From assembly GCA_003481775.1 (NCBI GenBank), contig QULU01000014.1:23144-87143 (forward strand): a stretch of DNA of 64,000 nucleotides, in the 5' to 3' direction. Position numbers and translations under genes: made by a program. The DNA comes from Clostridiaceae bacterium OM02-2AC. Its GTDB lineage: Bacteria; Bacillota_I; Bacilli_A; Erysipelotrichales; Erysipelotrichaceae. The notes beneath the pieces were generated by a model. That model saw only the letters and a program-made list of their open reading frames with translations. It had not been told where the DNA came from and did no database searches. This document shows, one piece after another, positions 42,588 to 50,854 of this stretch (the stretch's first letter is position 1; each line of letters begins with the position of its first letter).

Positions 42588-43766
42588 ATGAAGGCTATTG
42601 TATTTGGTGCGGGGAAAATCGCCCGTGGATTTATCGGGCAGCTGCTGTATCTCAGTAAGGCGGATATCACGTTTGTGGATATTGATCAACAGCTGGTGGA
42701 TCGTTTGAATAAGGATCAAAAATACCATGTGTATATTTTGGGAGATTCTTCATTGGACAGCGATGTTACAGGCTTTCAGGCTGTGCAGCTGGACGATGAA
42801 AAACGCATTGGCGCTGCTCTTATGGAGGCGGATATTGCCTTTGTTTCCGTAGGTGGGGCAAATCTGAAGTCACTGGGTGAGAAAATCGGAAGAATATATG
42901 AGGAAAACGGCATACCGAAAAAGCTGTTTAACTTTGTGACCTGTGAGAACTGGAGAAATGCAGGAGCATTTTTGTATGAGGGAATCACCACACAGCTCTC
43001 AGAAGAAAAGAAAACGGTGTTCGATCAGTATATCGGTGTGAATGAGGCAGTCATTATGCGCTCTGCAACACAGCCAAGTGATGCCCTAGCAAAGCAGGAT
43101 GCAACAGGTGTATGGGTGCAGAATTACTGGTATCTACCGATCAGTGCCGAGCATTTCAAGGGAGAGCTTCCGGCGATTCAGGATACGGAGCTGATGCAAA
43201 ACTTCGGAGATTTTCTAACCCAGAAAATGTATACCAATAATACAAGCAACGCCGTGATTGCCTATCATGGCTATCTGGCGGGCTATGAGCTGCTGGCACA
43301 GGCCGCAAACAGTCCCGAGGTTGCCGCCTTGCTGGATGAGGTATATGAGGAAATCAATCAGACGCTGGTGGCAGAGCTGCATGTCGATCCGCAACAGCAG
43401 AAGGCCTTTTCGGAAAAGGCAAGAGCAAAATATACAGACTGGACGATTGTCGATCGTGTAATCCGACATGGATGGGATCCGCTTCGCAAGCTGGGAGCGC
43501 AGGATCGGCTGATTGCACCGGCAAGAATGGCGCTGAACCATGGAATCTATCCCCGCGTGATGATTGAAACGATCGCAAAGGCACTGTTCTTTGATGAGGA
43601 AAGTGATGCATCTGCAAGGAAGCTGAAAGCTATGCGAAGAGAGCACGGGATTCCTTTTGTATTGCGGACGGTATGTGAACTGAATGAGCAGGAGCCGTTG
43701 TATCAGGAGGTGCTGAAGGCTGTAGACAGGATATGCAAGGAAGGGCTGGTCAAGGGACATGAGTAA
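42588..43766 (+). CDS. MtlD-like polyol/sugar-acid long-chain dehydrogenase
   Basis: The protein has 392 residues of the mannitol-1-phosphate dehydrogenase family. The Rossmann motif FGAGKIARGFIGQLL is at the start; an Asn-rich TNNTSNAVIAYHGYLAG segment near 217 carries the family's catalytic Lys/Asn/His region in divergent form. Members include MtlD, fructuronate reductase and tagaturonate reductase. The ATG at 42588 has GGAAGGGAG; the frame from 42552 is longer without a site. It overlaps the next, related gene by 8 nt. The substrate is not known. Confidence 0.83.
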   Translation: MKAIVFGAGKIARGFIGQLLYLSKADITFVDIDQQLVDRLNKDQKYHVYILGDSSLDSDVTGFQAVQLDDEKRIGAALMEADIAFVSVGGANLKSLGEKIGRIYEENGIPKKLFNFVTCENWRNAGAFLYEGITTQLSEEKKTVFDQYIGVNEAVIMRSATQPSDALAKQDATGVWVQNYWYLPISAEHFKGELPAIQDTELMQNFGDFLTQKMYTNNTSNAVIAYHGYLAGYELLAQAANSPEVAALLDEVYEEINQTLVAELHVDPQQQKAFSEKARAKYTDWTIVDRVIRHGWDPLRKLGAQDRLIAPARMALNHGIYPRVMIETIAKALFFDEESDASARKLKAMRREHGIPFVLRTVCELNEQEPLYQEVLKAVDRICKEGLVKGHE

Positions 43767-44808
43767 GAATGTAATCATCGGAGCCGGATTAAGCGGACGG
43801 GGATATCTCAATCGTCTGCTGTATCTGTCAAAGGAAGAAACCGTTTTTTTAGACCAGGATGAGCACCTGATCCAGCAGCTGCAACACAATCCCTCGTATA
43901 CGATTCGCTTCGGAAATGAGCGGGAACCGCTGAACGTGGATAATTACACAGCGTATACGATAACAGATGAGCGTGCGATAACAGCCATCGAACGCTCAGA
44001 TCGCATCTTTATCAGTGTCGGAGCCGATCACGTTGCAGAATTGCTGCCCTTTTTGCAGGCGGCATTAAAGCAGCGCGCCAGGCGTTCTTTGGACATCCTT
44101 GTTGCGGAAAATGGAATACAGCCATCCTCACCGCTTGCTGTATTGCGCAGTGATCCTAGGATACATCTGAGCGAAGCTGTCATATTTTGTACAACGCTGG
44201 GACAGCGTGATTCACTGGATATCTTCAGTGAAAATCTGGATCATCTTCCATATGACAGCATTGCACTGGGGCATGAGCTTTCCTTATACGGCTTTGTACA
44301 GGAAACACATTTTTCCGATTTACTGGAGCGTAAGATTTACACATATAACTGTATCAGTGCATGTATAGCCTATCTGGGCTATGAAAAGGGATACACGGAT
44401 TATGCCGAAGCTGCAAATGATGATGAAATTAGCGGGAAGATTGAGCGAATCGCAGACGTGATCAATCGTTGTATCACTGCGGTCTATAAGGTTTCCTTGC
44501 AGGAACAAAGGGAGTTTTCTAAAATGGCGATTCAAAAGTTTCAAAATCGAAATATCATAGACACCGTGGCACGCAATGTTCGTGATGTGGAAAGGAAGCT
44601 GAAGCCGGAGGAAAGAATTCGCAAGCCGTTGTCTTTGATGCAGGAACAGGGGGAATACAGCAGGGAGCTGCTGGAGGTTCTGGCAGCGGCACTTCGATAT
44701 GGCATGAAAACAAAAGAGCTTTCGCAGGATAGGGAAAAGCTGGTGGAGCTGTACACACAGGGGATGTGCGAAGCGTGGAAGCAGGTGGTGCATAGCTGCT
44801 GTAAATGA
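43759..44808 (+). CDS. Second MtlD-like long-chain dehydrogenase
   Basis: The protein has 349 residues. It starts MSKNVIIGAGLSGRGYLNRLLYLSK, the same nucleotide-binding pattern as its upstream neighbour, with YNCISACIAYLGYEKGYTDY in the place of the catalytic segment. It is about 40 residues shorter and strongly diverged. The two overlap by 8 nt, so they are made together and may form a heteromer or act in sequence on isomeric substrates; neither is proven. A terminator-like repeat follows about 110 nt later. Confidence 0.75.
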   Translation: MSKNVIIGAGLSGRGYLNRLLYLSKEETVFLDQDEHLIQQLQHNPSYTIRFGNEREPLNVDNYTAYTITDERAITAIERSDRIFISVGADHVAELLPFLQAALKQRARRSLDILVAENGIQPSSPLAVLRSDPRIHLSEAVIFCTTLGQRDSLDIFSENLDHLPYDSIALGHELSLYGFVQETHFSDLLERKIYTYNCISACIAYLGYEKGYTDYAEAANDDEISGKIERIADVINRCITAVYKVSLQEQREFSKMAIQKFQNRNIIDTVARNVRDVERKLKPEERIRKPLSLMQEQGEYSRELLEVLAAALRYGMKTKELSQDREKLVELYTQGMCEAWKQVVHSCCK

Positions 44809-45159
44809 TATAGCTATAAGGTATCCGTTGTCATTATGGAGACTGTCGGTTCACTACAGCGAAGGACTTAAATGGAATCGTGTATTCATGCCTTTACTTG
44901 CATCAGCGTACAAAAAAACTGAAAAAGAAGAAATAAAATCCTAATCACAGGAGCTTTCTTTCTTCTTTTTTCAGCTACATAAATTATCCATTTCCAAGCT
45001 AGAGCCTATTCATGACAATTCTTTTTTCATGCTGGGAATGCTTTGCAATTTCAGCAGTGCAGAAAATCAGACAGCTGTAAAAGAGAAATTGCACACCTGT
45101 AGTAAGGAACAGGTTTTTCACAGCTGCTATCTTTTTTTCGGCTGGATAAGCAGGAAGTC
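44809..45159. terminator. Gap after the MtlD-like genes, with A/T-rich inverted repeat
   Basis: CTGAAAAAGAAGAAA (44919-44933) and TTTCTTCTTTTTTCAG (44959-44974) form a long imperfect stem, flanked by an A-run and usable as a terminator for either strand. No coding frame is convincing between it and 45160. Confidence 0.6.
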
Positions 45160-45255
45160 TTACTTATTGTTTAGCTTTGCAGAAATATCCCGCAGCTCCA
45201 ATGCGATATAAACCAGCAGAAGAAATTTCATAATATCTATAATCATACCTACCAT
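45160..45255 (-). CDS. Candidate 31-residue single-helix membrane protein
   Basis: On the minus strand AGGAGG stands 10 nt before an ATG (45255-45253) that opens 31 codons. The peptide starts MVGMIIDIMKFLLLVYIALE, a hydrophobic helix of about 18 residues, and ends in a charged RDISAKLNNK-type tail. This is the shape of small membrane-associated regulators, subunits or type I toxins. A stable 12-bp hairpin (45283-45313) lies in the putative leader. No family is recognised, and there is no partner gene on the same strand. It could be a chance frame, but binding site, composition and compact length argue for a gene. Confidence 0.5.
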   Translation of the reverse strand: MVGMIIDIMKFLLLVYIALELRDISAKLNNK

Positions 45256-45282
45256 GTCCACACAACCTCCTATTCATAAACG

Positions 45283-45313
45283 GGAAACAGGTCCCCTGCA
45301 GGACACTGTTTCC
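45283..45313 (-). promoter_or_regulatory. Hairpin in the leader of the 31-residue ORF
   Basis: GGAAACAG-GTCC (45283-45294) pairs with GGAC-A-CTGTTTCC (45301-45313): 12 bp with one bulged base and a 6-nt loop. No T-run follows on the minus strand, so it is more likely a stability or control element than a terminator. Confidence 0.5.
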
Positions 45314-45454
45314 TTTGTCTCTTTCTAGCTAAACTTTACTATAAATAGCATGTGGTGTAAAGCTGAATTGTGTAAAGAATCAAACGGGTCTGATATTACA
45401 GACCTTCGGATTTCGAAGTAGGAAAGGCTTCTAAGGTGTGCAGACAGGATATCT

Positions 45455-45580
45455 CTGCTCTCATCCTACTTCCGTATCTGCCGGAAAAATCTTTCGGACT
45501 ACATCCTGTAAAGCAAACAACTGCTCTCATCCTGCTTCAGTATCTGTCGAAAAAATCTTTTGAACTACATCTTGTAAAGC
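45455..45580. repeat. Two-copy tandem repeat, 66-nt period
   Basis: Copies at 45455-45514 and 45521-45580 both run from CTGCTCTCATCCT through TCTGYCG and AAAAATCTTT to TGTAAAGC, with about ten differences. A 68-codon open frame across them has no binding site and reflects the repeat. No function is seen. Confidence 0.75.
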
Positions 45581-45619
45581 GAAGAAATACGATTTCTCAG
45601 GTTCTGCTGGAAGACGCTG

Positions 45620-46390
45620 CTACCGATTGCTTTTCTTTTTAAATGCTCTTACGGATAATATATAGAAGAATAGAAGCAAGGCCGTACACCACAAAATTGC
45701 AGAAAGCAGTGTACTGGTTTTTAATGCCTCATTCAGCAGCAGTGCACGCAGTGAATCAATGATAGGAGTGATTGGCTGGTATTCTGCGAATATCTGCAAT
45801 ACTCTTGGCATGGTATCGATCGGGACAAAGCCAGAGCTGATGCAGGGCAGAGCTATTGCCAGAATTGAGAATGAGCCTGCCCCCTCCGGACTGTTGGCAA
45901 TCATTCCGAAATATACGGATATCCAGGATAGGGTGAGAATGTACAAAGAAATAATCAGCAGTGCGGCACACCATCCGATGAAATCCGCTTCCGGTCGAAA
46001 GCCAATCAGGAATGCCACTAAGAGAATCAGCAGCGCAGTTATCATATTTCTGATAAAGGCTTCCAGAACATGCCCATTTAAAATGGAGGAGCGTTTAACG
46101 GGCATGGTGCAGAAACGCTCCATGATGCCGCTTTTTATATCCGAGCAAACGGCAATCGCTGTGGTAGCGGCACACTGTCCGAGACATTGCAGTATGATTC
46201 CGGGAACAATGTAATTCACATAGCTTGTTTCACCTGTCTGCATGGCGCCGCCAATTACGTAAGCAAACAACAGCATGGTGAGTATCGGAGCGATGATGCT
46301 CGTTAATATAGTATCGGGGTTTCGCTTGGATAAGAGCAGACATCTTCCGCTCATCGTCAGAATATCCTTTAGTGTCTGTATGGTTTTCAT
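45620..46390 (-). CDS. ABC-2 type transporter permease
   Basis: The protein has 256 residues with six likely membrane helices (near 28-48, 58-78, 108-130, 140-160, 170-190 and 228-248). It belongs to the ABC-2/DrrB family: SIIAPILTMLLFAYVIGG near 32-50 and IALPCISSGFVPIDTMP near 180. It pairs with the ATPase whose gene overlaps its start by 4 nt (ATGA). Such pairs export drugs or hydrophobic compounds; control by a TetR repressor upstream supports an efflux role. Confidence 0.9.
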   Translation of the reverse strand: MKTIQTLKDILTMSGRCLLLSKRNPDTILTSIIAPILTMLLFAYVIGGAMQTGETSYVNYIVPGIILQCLGQCAATTAIAVCSDIKSGIMERFCTMPVKRSSILNGHVLEAFIRNMITALLILLVAFLIGFRPEADFIGWCAALLIISLYILTLSWISVYFGMIANSPEGAGSFSILAIALPCISSGFVPIDTMPRVLQIFAEYQPITPIIDSLRALLLNEALKTSTLLSAILWCTALLLFFYILSVRAFKKKSNR

Positions 46391-47328
46391 CGTACATCAT
46401 CTCTTTCGTGAATTAGGTTTAGGAAAACATCTTCCAGATTTGGCAGCTTTTGATAAAATTTCTGGATTTTGATATCACTGGAAGAAAAAATCTGAAAAAG
46501 CTTAAAGAGTGCTTCGGCACTGCCGTCCGTATATATAATCAGCTTATGCTCCTCCACTACCGGCTTCGTCGTATAGTCCGCTGTATATGCCATGGCTGTC
46601 TCCAGCATATTGCTGTCGGGAAATTCAAATTCGACGATGCCCTGCGGCAGCAGCTTTTTTAATTCCGCAGGAGTACCCTCTGTAAGGATTCTTCCCTGAT
46701 CCAGAATGGCGATATGATCTGCCAGCTGCTCCGCTTCCTCCAGATACTGCGTGGTAAGGAAAATAGTGATTCCCATGGAATTCAGCTGCTTTATGATGCT
46801 CCACATACTGTGACGGCTCTGTGGATCTAAGCCTGTGGTCGGCTCATCCAGAAAAATAATCTGCGGATTCCCGACAAGGCTCATAGCGATGTCCAGCTTT
46901 CTGCGCATACCACCGGAATAGGTGCCCACCATGCGGTTGGCAGCTTCTGTAAGAGAGAAATACTCCAGCAGCTCCTTTGCCTTTTGCTTTGGTGTCTTCA
47001 GATGATTCAGCTTTCCGATCATCACGAGATTTTCATAACCACTCAGCTTTTCATCCACGCTGGCAAACTGCCCGGTGAGACTGATCAGCTTCCGAACGGC
47101 GTCTCCCTCAGCAGCGACAGAGTGAGCGCATACGGATACTTCACCGCTATCAAAGGCCGCAAGTGTTGTCAGTATCTTAATCGTCGTTGTCTTTCCGGCT
47201 CCATTGGAACCGAGCAGACAGTAAATAGAGCCCTTTTCTATTTCTATGTTCACATCCTTTAATACCTCTGTATGACCATAGCGTTTGGTTAATCTGTGTA
47301 CAGAAACAGCGAGATCTTGTGTCTTCAT
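46387..47328 (-). CDS. DrrA-like ABC exporter ATP-binding protein
   Basis: The protein has 313 residues. Walker A is GSNGAGKTT (K46), the signature SGGMRRKLDIA, Walker B IIFLDEPTTGLDP, and a DrrA-type C-terminal extension of about 90 residues follows. It powers the ABC-2 permease encoded immediately downstream. The gene lies 70 nt after the TetR gene on the same strand, with a palindromic operator in between. The binding site is GGAG at 47342-47336 region read on the minus strand. Confidence 0.92.
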   Translation of the reverse strand: MKTQDLAVSVHRLTKRYGHTEVLKDVNIEIEKGSIYCLLGSNGAGKTTTIKILTTLAAFDSGEVSVCAHSVAAEGDAVRKLISLTGQFASVDEKLSGYENLVMIGKLNHLKTPKQKAKELLEYFSLTEAANRMVGTYSGGMRRKLDIAMSLVGNPQIIFLDEPTTGLDPQSRHSMWSIIKQLNSMGITIFLTTQYLEEAEQLADHIAILDQGRILTEGTPAELKKLLPQGIVEFEFPDSNMLETAMAYTADYTTKPVVEEHKLIIYTDGSAEALFKLFQIFSSSDIKIQKFYQKLPNLEDVFLNLIHERDDVR

Positions 47329-47348
47329 GTTCTATTCTCCTTTTTTAT

Positions 47349-47365
47349 ATACATTCAGAATGTAT
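47349..47365. promoter_or_regulatory. Palindromic operator before the ABC exporter genes
   Basis: ATACATTC-A-GAATGTAT is a 17-bp palindrome with a single central base, the same layout as the site at 48088-48104. It is probably bound by the TetR protein encoded next to it. Confidence 0.6.
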
Positions 47366-47398
47366 GTATTCTGGTAAAATAAAATTGCATATGCAATC

Positions 47399-48046
47399 TT
47401 ATTTCGTAGGAATGCTTTGGACGATCGTCTGAGCGTGCTGAAGAATTTCGTCATCGATGAGGTAGATTCCCATACTGTCCAGCAGGTGCTTGGTGAGCAA
47501 CAGGCGTTCCAGCAGCTCTTCCTGCGTACAGGGAACGATGGAGGGAATGAACCACACACTGGTTATCATTACAAATAGACTGGCCAGTGCCTTGGGATAT
47601 TTGATATCCGGAATGGAGCCGTCCTGAATGCCCTCCAGAAACAGCTCTTCAAAAAACGGTGTGACGATCCGCAGATTGCTTTCCATATAATCCGCAAGAA
47701 TCTTCGGATTCTTCAGCAGCGGAACAGACATCTGATTCAAATCGAGCTGATCCTGATTTTGCGCCTGCATTTTAATGAGCTTCTTCAGCTTTTCAAGACC
47801 ACTTAACTCCTTGTCCTTACGAACTTCCTCAAATGGATTATGCTCCAGAAACATGCGGTCACTCAGCGCATCCAGCACTTCCTCCTTGGATTTGAAATGG
47901 TGGTAGAAAGCACCGCGGGTAAGTCCTCCCAGCTCTCTAACAATATCCAAAATGGTTGTTTCCTCATATCCTTTTTCCAGAAACAGCTTCATGGATACAT
48001 CCAGTATTTTCTGAACCGTCTCCTCCGGATACTTATTGCGCGGCAT
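47399..48046 (-). CDS. TetR-family repressor of the ABC exporter
   Basis: The protein has 215 residues. The N-terminal helix-turn-helix (about 8-54) reads EETVQKILDVSMKLFLEKGYEETTILDIV in pattern, followed by GAFYHHFKSKEEV. The C-terminal part is an unassigned ligand-binding domain. The ATG at 48046 is chosen because TAAGGAGTG is well placed; the frame continues upstream to 48091 without a site and across the operator. Two similar palindromes, one before its own gene and one before the exporter genes, suggest it represses both. Confidence 0.9.
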   Translation of the reverse strand: MPRNKYPEETVQKILDVSMKLFLEKGYEETTILDIVRELGGLTRGAFYHHFKSKEEVLDALSDRMFLEHNPFEEVRKDKELSGLEKLKKLIKMQAQNQDQLDLNQMSVPLLKNPKILADYMESNLRIVTPFFEELFLEGIQDGSIPDIKYPKALASLFVMITSVWFIPSIVPCTQEELLERLLLTKHLLDSMGIYLIDDEILQHAQTIVQSIPTK

Positions 48047-48087
48047 TGTATCACTCCTTAATACATACATTGTGTATCTATAATTTA

Positions 48088-48104
48088 ACATACACAGTGT
48101 ATGT
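48088..48104. promoter_or_regulatory. Palindromic operator upstream of the TetR gene
   Basis: ACATACAC-A-GTGTATGT is a perfect 17-bp palindrome 42 bp before the TetR start. A degenerate copy, ATACATACATTGTGTAT, lies at 48061-48077. Confidence 0.7.
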
Positions 48105-48185
48105 TGTCAATGCATATCCTGTCTTTTGTTTGCCTGCGTATAATTCAAAACGATAAGGAACTGTGTGCAAACGGTGCTTTACAAC

Positions 48186-48212
48186 AAAAACCGATCAGAC
48201 TGACCGGTTTTC
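48186..48212 (-). terminator. Terminator of the second PRD regulator gene
   Basis: AAAACCG and CGGTTTT form a stem, continued by TCA/TGA after one mismatch, with T-runs on both strands. It lies 25 bp after the regulator stop (48237) on the minus strand. Confidence 0.7.
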
Positions 48213-48236
48213 TGCATTGTATATAATATGAGGGAT

Positions 48237-50624
48237 CTATAACCTCTGTTCCAGCTGTCCCTGAATCTCCATCTGATAATTACGTATCACATCGCACAAA
48301 ACGGCGATTTCCTCCTGTGAAATGGAAAGGGTCATAAAATCCCGGATTTTCAACAAATTCGTTTTCATGATATGAAACAGCTCGGTATGCTCCATCATAA
48401 AGCTTTCCAAAAGATTGTAGCGAATTTTCTGCTTCTTCACACAGCAGTCTAGCATACAGGTACCATGGAACAGAAACTGTATAATAATATGATTGGAAAG
48501 CGGCAGATTGCATTCTGTGCAGATATTGAGCAGTACGCGATACAGGGCTTCATTGGATTTCGCAATATTGATGGTGGGGAAAGTTGCCTGAAAGCGCTGA
48601 AAGATGTCACTGCTCTGTCGCTCGTTTTTAAAGGTCAGGCTTTTGTCATTCAAGAATGTCTTGATTTTTTTCTTTCGATTCACCACATCGCTGAGCAGTG
48701 CCAGTAAATGCATGGTTTTCTGTGAAACTACCTCACTTGTCTCATAAAGCAGCGGCAGGGATACCGGATACAAAGAGAAGGACGGGATGTTCAAAGAGGA
48801 GATGATGGACTTGTCCAGCGTTGTCAAGGGCGGCTTATCACCGACAATCAAAACACCCTTGCCGATATCAATATATTTGATCAGCTTGTAGATTTTATCG
48901 GTAAACTCGTGAAAGTCATGTGTCTGATAATAGAGATTATAATCAAAGGAAAAGAAACAGCGGCTTCCCAGAATCTGATTCAGATGCTGGGCATAATTTT
49001 CCGCAAGACGCTCTCCGTGACAGACAATCAGTGTCATGATGGTATTCTGACTGATGGATTTCAATGCATAATAGATAAAATTGCGGATATAGCTTTTATA
49101 TACCTTCAGAAGGCTGATATTGAACTTGTTTTCCACTGTGCTGATCACATTGTCACTCAGCTCCTGAGAGTATGCGGTCTCCTTATAATCCAGATGCTCC
49201 AGCTGAAACTGATAGGCAAAGGTATTATCCAGCATGTGCTGAATCTGGATATACAGCTTGCTTAAAATCTGACGGTCATTCTTTAGCTTGGTTTTGGTGA
49301 ACAGCGGTGTGAGTGCCTGATAGACCTTGGATTGCATTTCTATGGAGGAGGAATCCAGAAGCTTTGTCCGTGTCATCAGGACATCCTCTTTTGCCTTTTC
49401 GATAATATTTTTCAGCTTTGCGGTTATGACAATGCTTGCATTGAGCTGTGTCTGTAACAGATTTTCCAGTGTTTCACATGGCTGATCCGGATAAATATCG
49501 ATGATTTCCGGAAGCAGCTGCGTCACCGTGATGCGGATATGATCCTCGAGGGAATTGTCTGCACTCTTGTTTTGAATCACATTCTTGGATATGTTTTCAT
49601 GTGTGATGACAATCGGCTCGTGGTTGGTAATGACACTGGAATATAGGTTGTTGGATAGGGAATAGACAATTTCATTGCGAAGCTGAAACAGGTTATAGGT
49701 ATAATCTGCGCTGAGAAAGGAAGCGATGGCATTTCCTGTTACCTTAATGCGGCAGTTCAGATTTACTGCCTCCTCCTGCAGAAAGGTCAGTACCAGCTCA
49801 ATCATTTCCTTGGTGGTGCGCTCCTTCAGATTCGGATATTGCGCGATGTAGGGGGTAAGCTGTGAGAAATAGGAAAAGTTTTCCACACCCTTATCTACCA
49901 GAAAAATCATGATGGGAACCGGCTTGCCTTCATTTGTGCACAAATTGTTGAGATCATTCCAGAAGCGGTAAATATCACTCTCCTGAAACTGCGTGAAAAT
50001 TTCCATGATAACCATGGAGATGCTGCGGTCAAGAAATAGCTGGCGCAGGCTTACAAGGCTTTCGGTAATCGAACGGTAATCAAAGGTGAAGCTTCTGCTT
50101 TTCTTTGGAATCCGTTTATTTTTGACAGCCAGCTCAAACAGCTTCTTGCAGAAGTATTTCTTACCGGAGCCTTTTTCCCCCTGCAGGGCAATGAGCAGCG
50201 GCTTGTTCTGGTTATAAAAGATCGCAGGGGTGATTTTACTGATTACGGGCGTCAGCGCTTCCTCATACCCGTTTCCGATGATATCCATTCCCTTTTTATA
50301 AAAGCTAGCGTCGCTTGCATCATAAACAAACAGGTTTTTCAGGCTATCCTTGCTGGGGATGACCTGCGGTATATGAGTGAAATGGTATTCACTCACGATG
50401 ACATCCTTGGATAGATAAAGCGTCGGTCTGCCCTCTACTTTGATTAGGAGAAGGTCATTGAACAGCTGATTCAGTATTCTGGAAACATTGGAACGATCCA
50501 GCTTCAGATCCAGTGCGATGTCAAACGCATTGCAGCGCTCAAAGCTGAACGATTTATCCGCCAGACTTTCACTGGTATATTCCCTGACCAGGTTCATAAT
50601 GGAATCGCGTCTTGTTTTTGCCAT
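48237..50624 (-). CDS. Second PRD regulator of LevR-like plan with inactivated AAA+ domain
   Basis: The protein has 795 residues. The winged helix (about 8-70, DRSNVSRILNQLFND) is close to that of the regulator at 35420. The AAA+-like part has Walker A GEKGSGKK at 149-156 (Lys for Ser/Thr), SMVIMEIF for Walker B and no GAFTGA loop. An EIIA-Man-like domain keeps its His in LIVCHGER, no EIIB-Gat domain is seen, and a PRD-like C-terminus ends the chain. The ATG at 50624 fits GGAGGG at 10 nt; the frame start at 50633 is too close. It faces the operon at 50962 and probably governs that and the related promoter at 58346-58402. Confidence 0.85.
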   Translation of the reverse strand: MAKTRRDSIMNLVREYTSESLADKSFSFERCNAFDIALDLKLDRSNVSRILNQLFNDLLLIKVEGRPTLYLSKDVIVSEYHFTHIPQVIPSKDSLKNLFVYDASDASFYKKGMDIIGNGYEEALTPVISKITPAIFYNQNKPLLIALQGEKGSGKKYFCKKLFELAVKNKRIPKKSRSFTFDYRSITESLVSLRQLFLDRSISMVIMEIFTQFQESDIYRFWNDLNNLCTNEGKPVPIMIFLVDKGVENFSYFSQLTPYIAQYPNLKERTTKEMIELVLTFLQEEAVNLNCRIKVTGNAIASFLSADYTYNLFQLRNEIVYSLSNNLYSSVITNHEPIVITHENISKNVIQNKSADNSLEDHIRITVTQLLPEIIDIYPDQPCETLENLLQTQLNASIVITAKLKNIIEKAKEDVLMTRTKLLDSSSIEMQSKVYQALTPLFTKTKLKNDRQILSKLYIQIQHMLDNTFAYQFQLEHLDYKETAYSQELSDNVISTVENKFNISLLKVYKSYIRNFIYYALKSISQNTIMTLIVCHGERLAENYAQHLNQILGSRCFFSFDYNLYYQTHDFHEFTDKIYKLIKYIDIGKGVLIVGDKPPLTTLDKSIISSLNIPSFSLYPVSLPLLYETSEVVSQKTMHLLALLSDVVNRKKKIKTFLNDKSLTFKNERQSSDIFQRFQATFPTINIAKSNEALYRVLLNICTECNLPLSNHIIIQFLFHGTCMLDCCVKKQKIRYNLLESFMMEHTELFHIMKTNLLKIRDFMTLSISQEEIAVLCDVIRNYQMEIQGQLEQRL

Positions 50625-50797
50625 ATATACCATTCCCTCCTATTTTTTAGTGTTATATTTATGCTGATAAATAACACACAAGGTAAAAAAATATTAACAT
50701 AATTTGGATAAAAAGTACATACTGGATAATATTTCGGACAATATGTAAATGTTTTCAACTATAAAAGGGATGTCCTGTACAAAGGATTGCTTTTTGC
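50625..50797. promoter_or_regulatory. Divergent region, regulator side
   Basis: GTGTTAT (50650-50656) and ATAACAC (50671-50677) are inverted repeats just upstream of the regulator's binding site and could serve autoregulation. The rest is AT-rich and shows no firm promoter. Confidence 0.4.
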
Positions 50798-50809
50798 TGT
50801 GACACACTA
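50798..50809 (+). promoter_or_regulatory. 12-bp upstream element shared with the 58.4-kb promoter
   Basis: TGTGACACACTA lies exactly 17 bp before the -35 box. The identical 12-mer at 58346-58357 lies at the same distance from its promoter. It is a likely activator site, most simply for the adjacent PRD regulator. Confidence 0.65.
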
Positions 50810-50826
50810 CTACTTTTCGTGTCAAT

Positions 50827-50854
50827 TTGACACTGTAATCGTTTTCAATATGAT
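50827..50854 (+). promoter_or_regulatory. Sigma-70 promoter with cre in the spacer, operon 50962-57170
   Basis: TTGACA (50827-50832), 16-bp spacer and TATGAT (50849-50854). Within the spacer TGTAATCGTTTTCA (50834-50847) fits the CcpA consensus TGWAANCGNTNNCA fully. Binding of CcpA there would block RNA polymerase when preferred sugars are present. Confidence 0.85.

Noticed and set aside
45436..45642. 68-codon open frame on the plus strand
   Set aside because: It is explained by the 66-nt tandem repeat, whose period is a multiple of three, and lacks a binding site.
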